Source of the DNA: Siphonodentalium dalli
Taxonomy: Eukaryota; Mollusca; Scaphopoda; Gadilida; Siphonodentaliidae
Reading direction: 5' to 3'
Assembly (NCBI GenBank): GCA_032622095.1
Contig: CP136068.1
Location: 117,849,509 to 117,913,508, forward strand
DNA: 64,000 nt
The position numbers and the translations under genes were made by a program. This document shows positions 60,637-64,000 of this stretch, piece by piece. Under the pieces are notes generated by a model. That model saw only the letters and a list, made by a program, of their open reading frames with translations, was not told the DNA's origin and did no database searches. Each line of letters opens with the position of its first letter. Positions within the stretch are counted from its first letter, which is position 1.

Positions 60637-62109
60637 TTGCACAAAATCATGATCCGACAGAAATGATAATGACGGCACATCTACGTACAGACCAAATGTA
60701 GTATAATGTTATGTGGCACCGCCAGCTCCTATATACAATACATTATAATCATATATATCTGCTAGTCATGTCCAACGTATACATTTATAACCTGGACAAC
60801 GTTTCGTCAAAATGTCCTGGTATTTCATAATGGATTTTCTCCAAATCTGTCAGGGGGGGGGGGGCAGAATTTTTTTTCCCGACACGGGGGTGGTGGGTGT
60901 CAAAATAAGCCCAAAGCAATGTTTTTCGTGACAAAAATATTTTTTTTCCTTCACACCTTTTATTGAATTTTTACTAGTTTGTACTGGTTTGTAACACTAA
61001 GAAATCAATAATAAGGAACTGCAGCAACACTAAACACGCTAGGGCCATAGGATGTTGGTTTGTGCCTCTTTAGGACAAGGGGAAGTATTCTTAATGCAGC
61101 TGAATCGCCCATGCAGTATTTTATGTAATTAACATCAAATAAGGATAACTTTAAAGAAATAAATTTAATGCCAAATCTGGTCAAACATTAATATTGACAT
61201 TAAACACTGATGTATACACTGATGTATAAAGAAATAAACATGTAACATACCTAGACTTGTGAGTGGATAACACAATTATTTCATATTTGACAAAAGAGAT
61301 AGAAACTGGTAATAATTCACAATCTCATGTAGTCATGAATGAGTTAATACAGGTTTCTACTAAAAGTTTAGGCTTGTTTTTTATTATATGCTTTACTCTC
61401 ACATGCTACACTTGAGCAGTCCAATAGAAACAATGCCTTTTCTGAACTCATACAAGATTCCTGAATTCATACAAGATAAACTGTGAACGTTATAAAATTC
61501 CTAACCAATCCTGACCAATCTGAATCAATTGGAATCAATCGTAACATTAACTTTCTTTGATTTCCCATTGGTGCCCATGGGTGCTCTAGTTTATTGCTAT
61601 ATGTGCGATAAACATGTTTTAGTAATGTCTAATGAGTCTGGGTGGCACGTAGCATATAATAATTTAACCTATCTGATATAATACAATCACCTATCTGGTG
61701 TAAAACAATATCACCTATCTGGTGTAAAACAAAATCACCTATCTGGTGTAGAGCAATATATCACCTACCTGGTGTATAGACATAATATCTTTATAAATTT
61801 CCATAACAAAGTAACAAAACACAAAAACTAAAAAGTTCTCTAAAAAGGACTACCACACACATTTTGGCACTAAAACAGTGACTATTAATTATGATTAACC
61901 GTGCGCGCTGTGTCAGTGACCGGTTACCCACTCAGGCATAGCTGCTATTCACAATAGCTATAAAGCTGCTTAATAGGTTTTGTGACGAGAAGGAAATTGA
62001 ATGCAACCTGGACACAATACAATGACTTCAGTTTAGCAATAAAATGTTCGATGGTATATAAATATTAGAACGTCAGTTTGTCTATACATGTTCGATATAA
62101 TATAATTAT
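60637..62109. other. Intergenic DNA with a short tandem repeat
   Basis: Bases 61672-61778 hold about five units of CACCTATCTGGTGTAAAACA (about 30 bp each). A poly-G run is at 60855. Nothing else is recognised. Confidence 0.5.
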
Positions 62110-62111
62110 TA

Positions 62112-62230
62112 GAGAATATCTTGTCGTTGACTACGCGAATGTAGTGGCCAGTGGGAATGATGTAGTTCACTCGCCTTCGGCTCATGAACTACACCCTTCC
62201 AACTGGCCACTACATTCGCGTAGTCAACTC
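62112..62230. repeat. Perfect-stem hairpin
   Basis: Left arm GTTGACTACGCGAATGTAGT, continuing GGCCAGT, pairs with its exact complement near 62200-62227. The centre also pairs (TGTAGTTCA / TGAACTACA). Confidence 0.85.
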
Positions 62231-62553
62231 CAAGCAATGCTCTATCCATATACTAAGCTTTAATAAATTGACTGCAGAGCTGTGGAAATATGATATTTAA
62301 CAAAAACGATTATTGATGCCATATCTTGGGAGGCCGTCAAAAACTGCAGTGTAGTCTATATACTGGGTCAGAGTCTGTCTGACTGAACTGCAATGTTATC
62401 TGCAACATACACTTACATCTGTAAGTGTTTGACTCATATACTACAGTATGCTGCTAGAGACCAGTCCTGCTGTTCATTACTAGATTCACTGAATCTCAAT
62501 GTAGGAGGTTTGGTCCTGGTTTTCTCTGTATGTTTGTGTTTTGCGTTCCGCTA

Positions 62554-63260
62554 GGGGGTGGGTGTCAAAACATGGCTGGAAAAAACTCTATGAAATGGAA
62601 AAAAAATTGGGGTCGGGGGTGGGTGGGTCCAAAAAGTGGTCATCGGCAAAAAAGTAGCATACGTGTCTGGAAATTTTTTCAGACCCCCCCCCCTGAATCT
62701 GTCAGGAAGTTCTTTGTGAAACTTGGTACAAGCGATTATCGCGACTGAGTGGACCACACTGCATATTAACATTTGTTGTCATTGGGCTGGAACGTATATA
62801 TGACTGCTTTATTCTTCATTATATATATGGATATGGGGTATGATGCTATATTATACGCAATTTAAAATCTATCTAATCATATATGATACAAATTAAGCCT
62901 GCGCAAGGGGGTGGGTGTCAAAACATGGCTGGAAAAAACTCTATGAAATGGAAAAAAAATTGGGGTCGGTGTGGGTGGGTCCAAAAAGTGGTCATCGGCA
63001 AAAAAGTAGCATACGTGTCTGGAAATTGTTTCCGACCCCTCCCCCCTGAATCTGTCAGGAAGTTCTTTATGAAACTTGGTACAATTTAAGCGATTATCGC
63101 GACTGAGTGGACCACACTGCATATTAGCATTTGTTGTCATTTGGCTGGAACGTATATGACTGCTTTATTCTTCATTATATATATGGATATGGGGTATGAT
63201 GCTATATTATACGCAATTTAAAATCTATCTAATCATATATGATACAAATTAAGCCTGCGC
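62554..63260 (+). repeat. Direct tandem duplication, 353-bp unit
   Basis: Unit 1 (62554-62904) and unit 2 (62907-63260) both run from GGGGGTGGGTGTCAAAACAT to ATACAAATTAAGCCTGCGC with few differences. Unit 2 continues into the downstream half of the 450-bp dispersed repeat, to about 63555. Confidence 0.88.
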
Positions 63261-64000
63261 TCTCATAGAGCCAATAAAATAAGCTATTTTGTAATTAGAG
63301 TGTTGTATGAAATTATTTTAGCAGTTCTTGTTATTAAAAGGGACAAAAAAGAAAATAATATTTTCAACTTCTCAAAATAATTGTTTCTGTCACTCTTAAT
63401 TAATAATCGCTCAGAATTCTACATATGTATACAATGAAGATGATGATATATGTGAAATTCAAGATTTTCGCCAGATAGATCAATCAAGAGATAATCTTTG
63501 TTGAAAATCTTGCCATTTTGTGACTGGATTTGTGCAAAACGTACGTCTCCCCTTAAATGTTGATATTTCTCCACGTTGGCTATTTCAGTCACGAACGTAG
63601 TGCGTAGTGGAGACCCGGGCAAAGCGTATCGCCCGGGCAAAGCCGATCACCTTTATTATTTCAATACTATCAAATTATTCCTTATCTATCCGTATTTTAG
63701 AATAAGGTAGTTTCGTGTTGGTTAGTTTATACACATTTCCACAGAAAACAAGGTATACTAAAATTTTGTAGCTCCGTGGAACATTTTCGTCGACATTTTA
63801 CGATTTTACCAAATTTATAATTTTAGTGCGTTTGCGCATGCAAATATATTGCGCAGGTCGATGATCACATACCAATCTACCCGAATAAATGCTGTCGGTG
63901 TCTTAGGCAATACATGTGTGGAATAAGACAATATGTCAATTTGCTAAATTCGATAGGACACCCGCGTAATGCCCAAGACTGTAAAAAGATGTGCTGTGGG
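63260..64000. other. End of dispersed repeat and unassigned flank
   Basis: 63260-63555 matches the downstream part of 5040-5500, ending near CAAAACGTACGTCTCCCC. 63618-63645 holds two GCCCGGGCAAAGC words. The rest is unassigned. Confidence 0.5.

Noticed and set aside
1-64000. Assembly gaps or vector in the homopolymer G/C runs
   Set aside because: The runs of 10-15 G or C (for example 18480, 35449, 36012, 39517, 55880) are short and lie in repeats; they may carry length errors but do not look like vector or gap fill.

Overview
This is eukaryotic, AT-rich DNA from an animal. Small exons (66 to 182 bp) sit between kilobase-scale introns, non-LTR reverse transcriptase fragments of Jockey/CR1 type are present, and there is a dense load of miniature inverted-repeat elements. 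The repeat texture (frequent ACATGTATATACATGT-like words, ACGG microsatellite tails, TTAA-flanked miniature elements) suggests a marine lophotrochozoan, most likely a mollusc. That assignment is an inference from style, not from a diagnostic gene.

One protein-coding gene is well supported. It fills about 36.6 to 2.5 kb on the minus strand and encodes a nucleobase/ascorbate transporter of the SLC23 (NAT) family. I could place eleven consecutive coding exons from the start codon at 36618 down to 2485. All have GT donors and AG acceptors, their phases chain without error, and together they give 449 codons. The rest of the gene (the end of the transport domain and the C-terminus) lies beyond the left edge. 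The protein has the QH pair of TM1, the [10 protein letters not shown] segment of TM8 and the NAT signature as [10 protein letters not shown], with Glu rather than the Pro of vertebrate vitamin C transporters.

The introns are full of repeats. They include several families of TTAA-flanked miniature elements, a 41-bp satellite 0.2 kb from exon 4, a 66-bp tandem triplication that copies the intron 3 splice acceptor, a decayed LINE 40 bp from the exon 7 donor, a 2-kb tandem array (10.1 to 12.0 kb), and a 1.2-kb palindrome just downstream of exon 1.

Right of 36.6 kb I recognise no host gene. The main structure there is a nested transposon stack at 41.9 to 49.0 kb. A LINE reverse transcriptase pseudogene is split by a 5.37-kb element with 35-bp terminal inverted repeats and a 5-bp target duplication (ACGTA). 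That element carries arrays of a 20-bp near-palindrome near both ends and contains a second, still open, reverse transcriptase ORF. The right part of the split LINE is ended by a TA-flanked 526-bp palindromic element. Further right are an inverted copy of the 10-kb tandem array (56.4 to 59.4 kb), more TTAA elements, and duplicated dispersed repeats at 62.5 to 63.5 kb. I recognised no tRNA, rRNA, CRISPR or bacterial-type signals.
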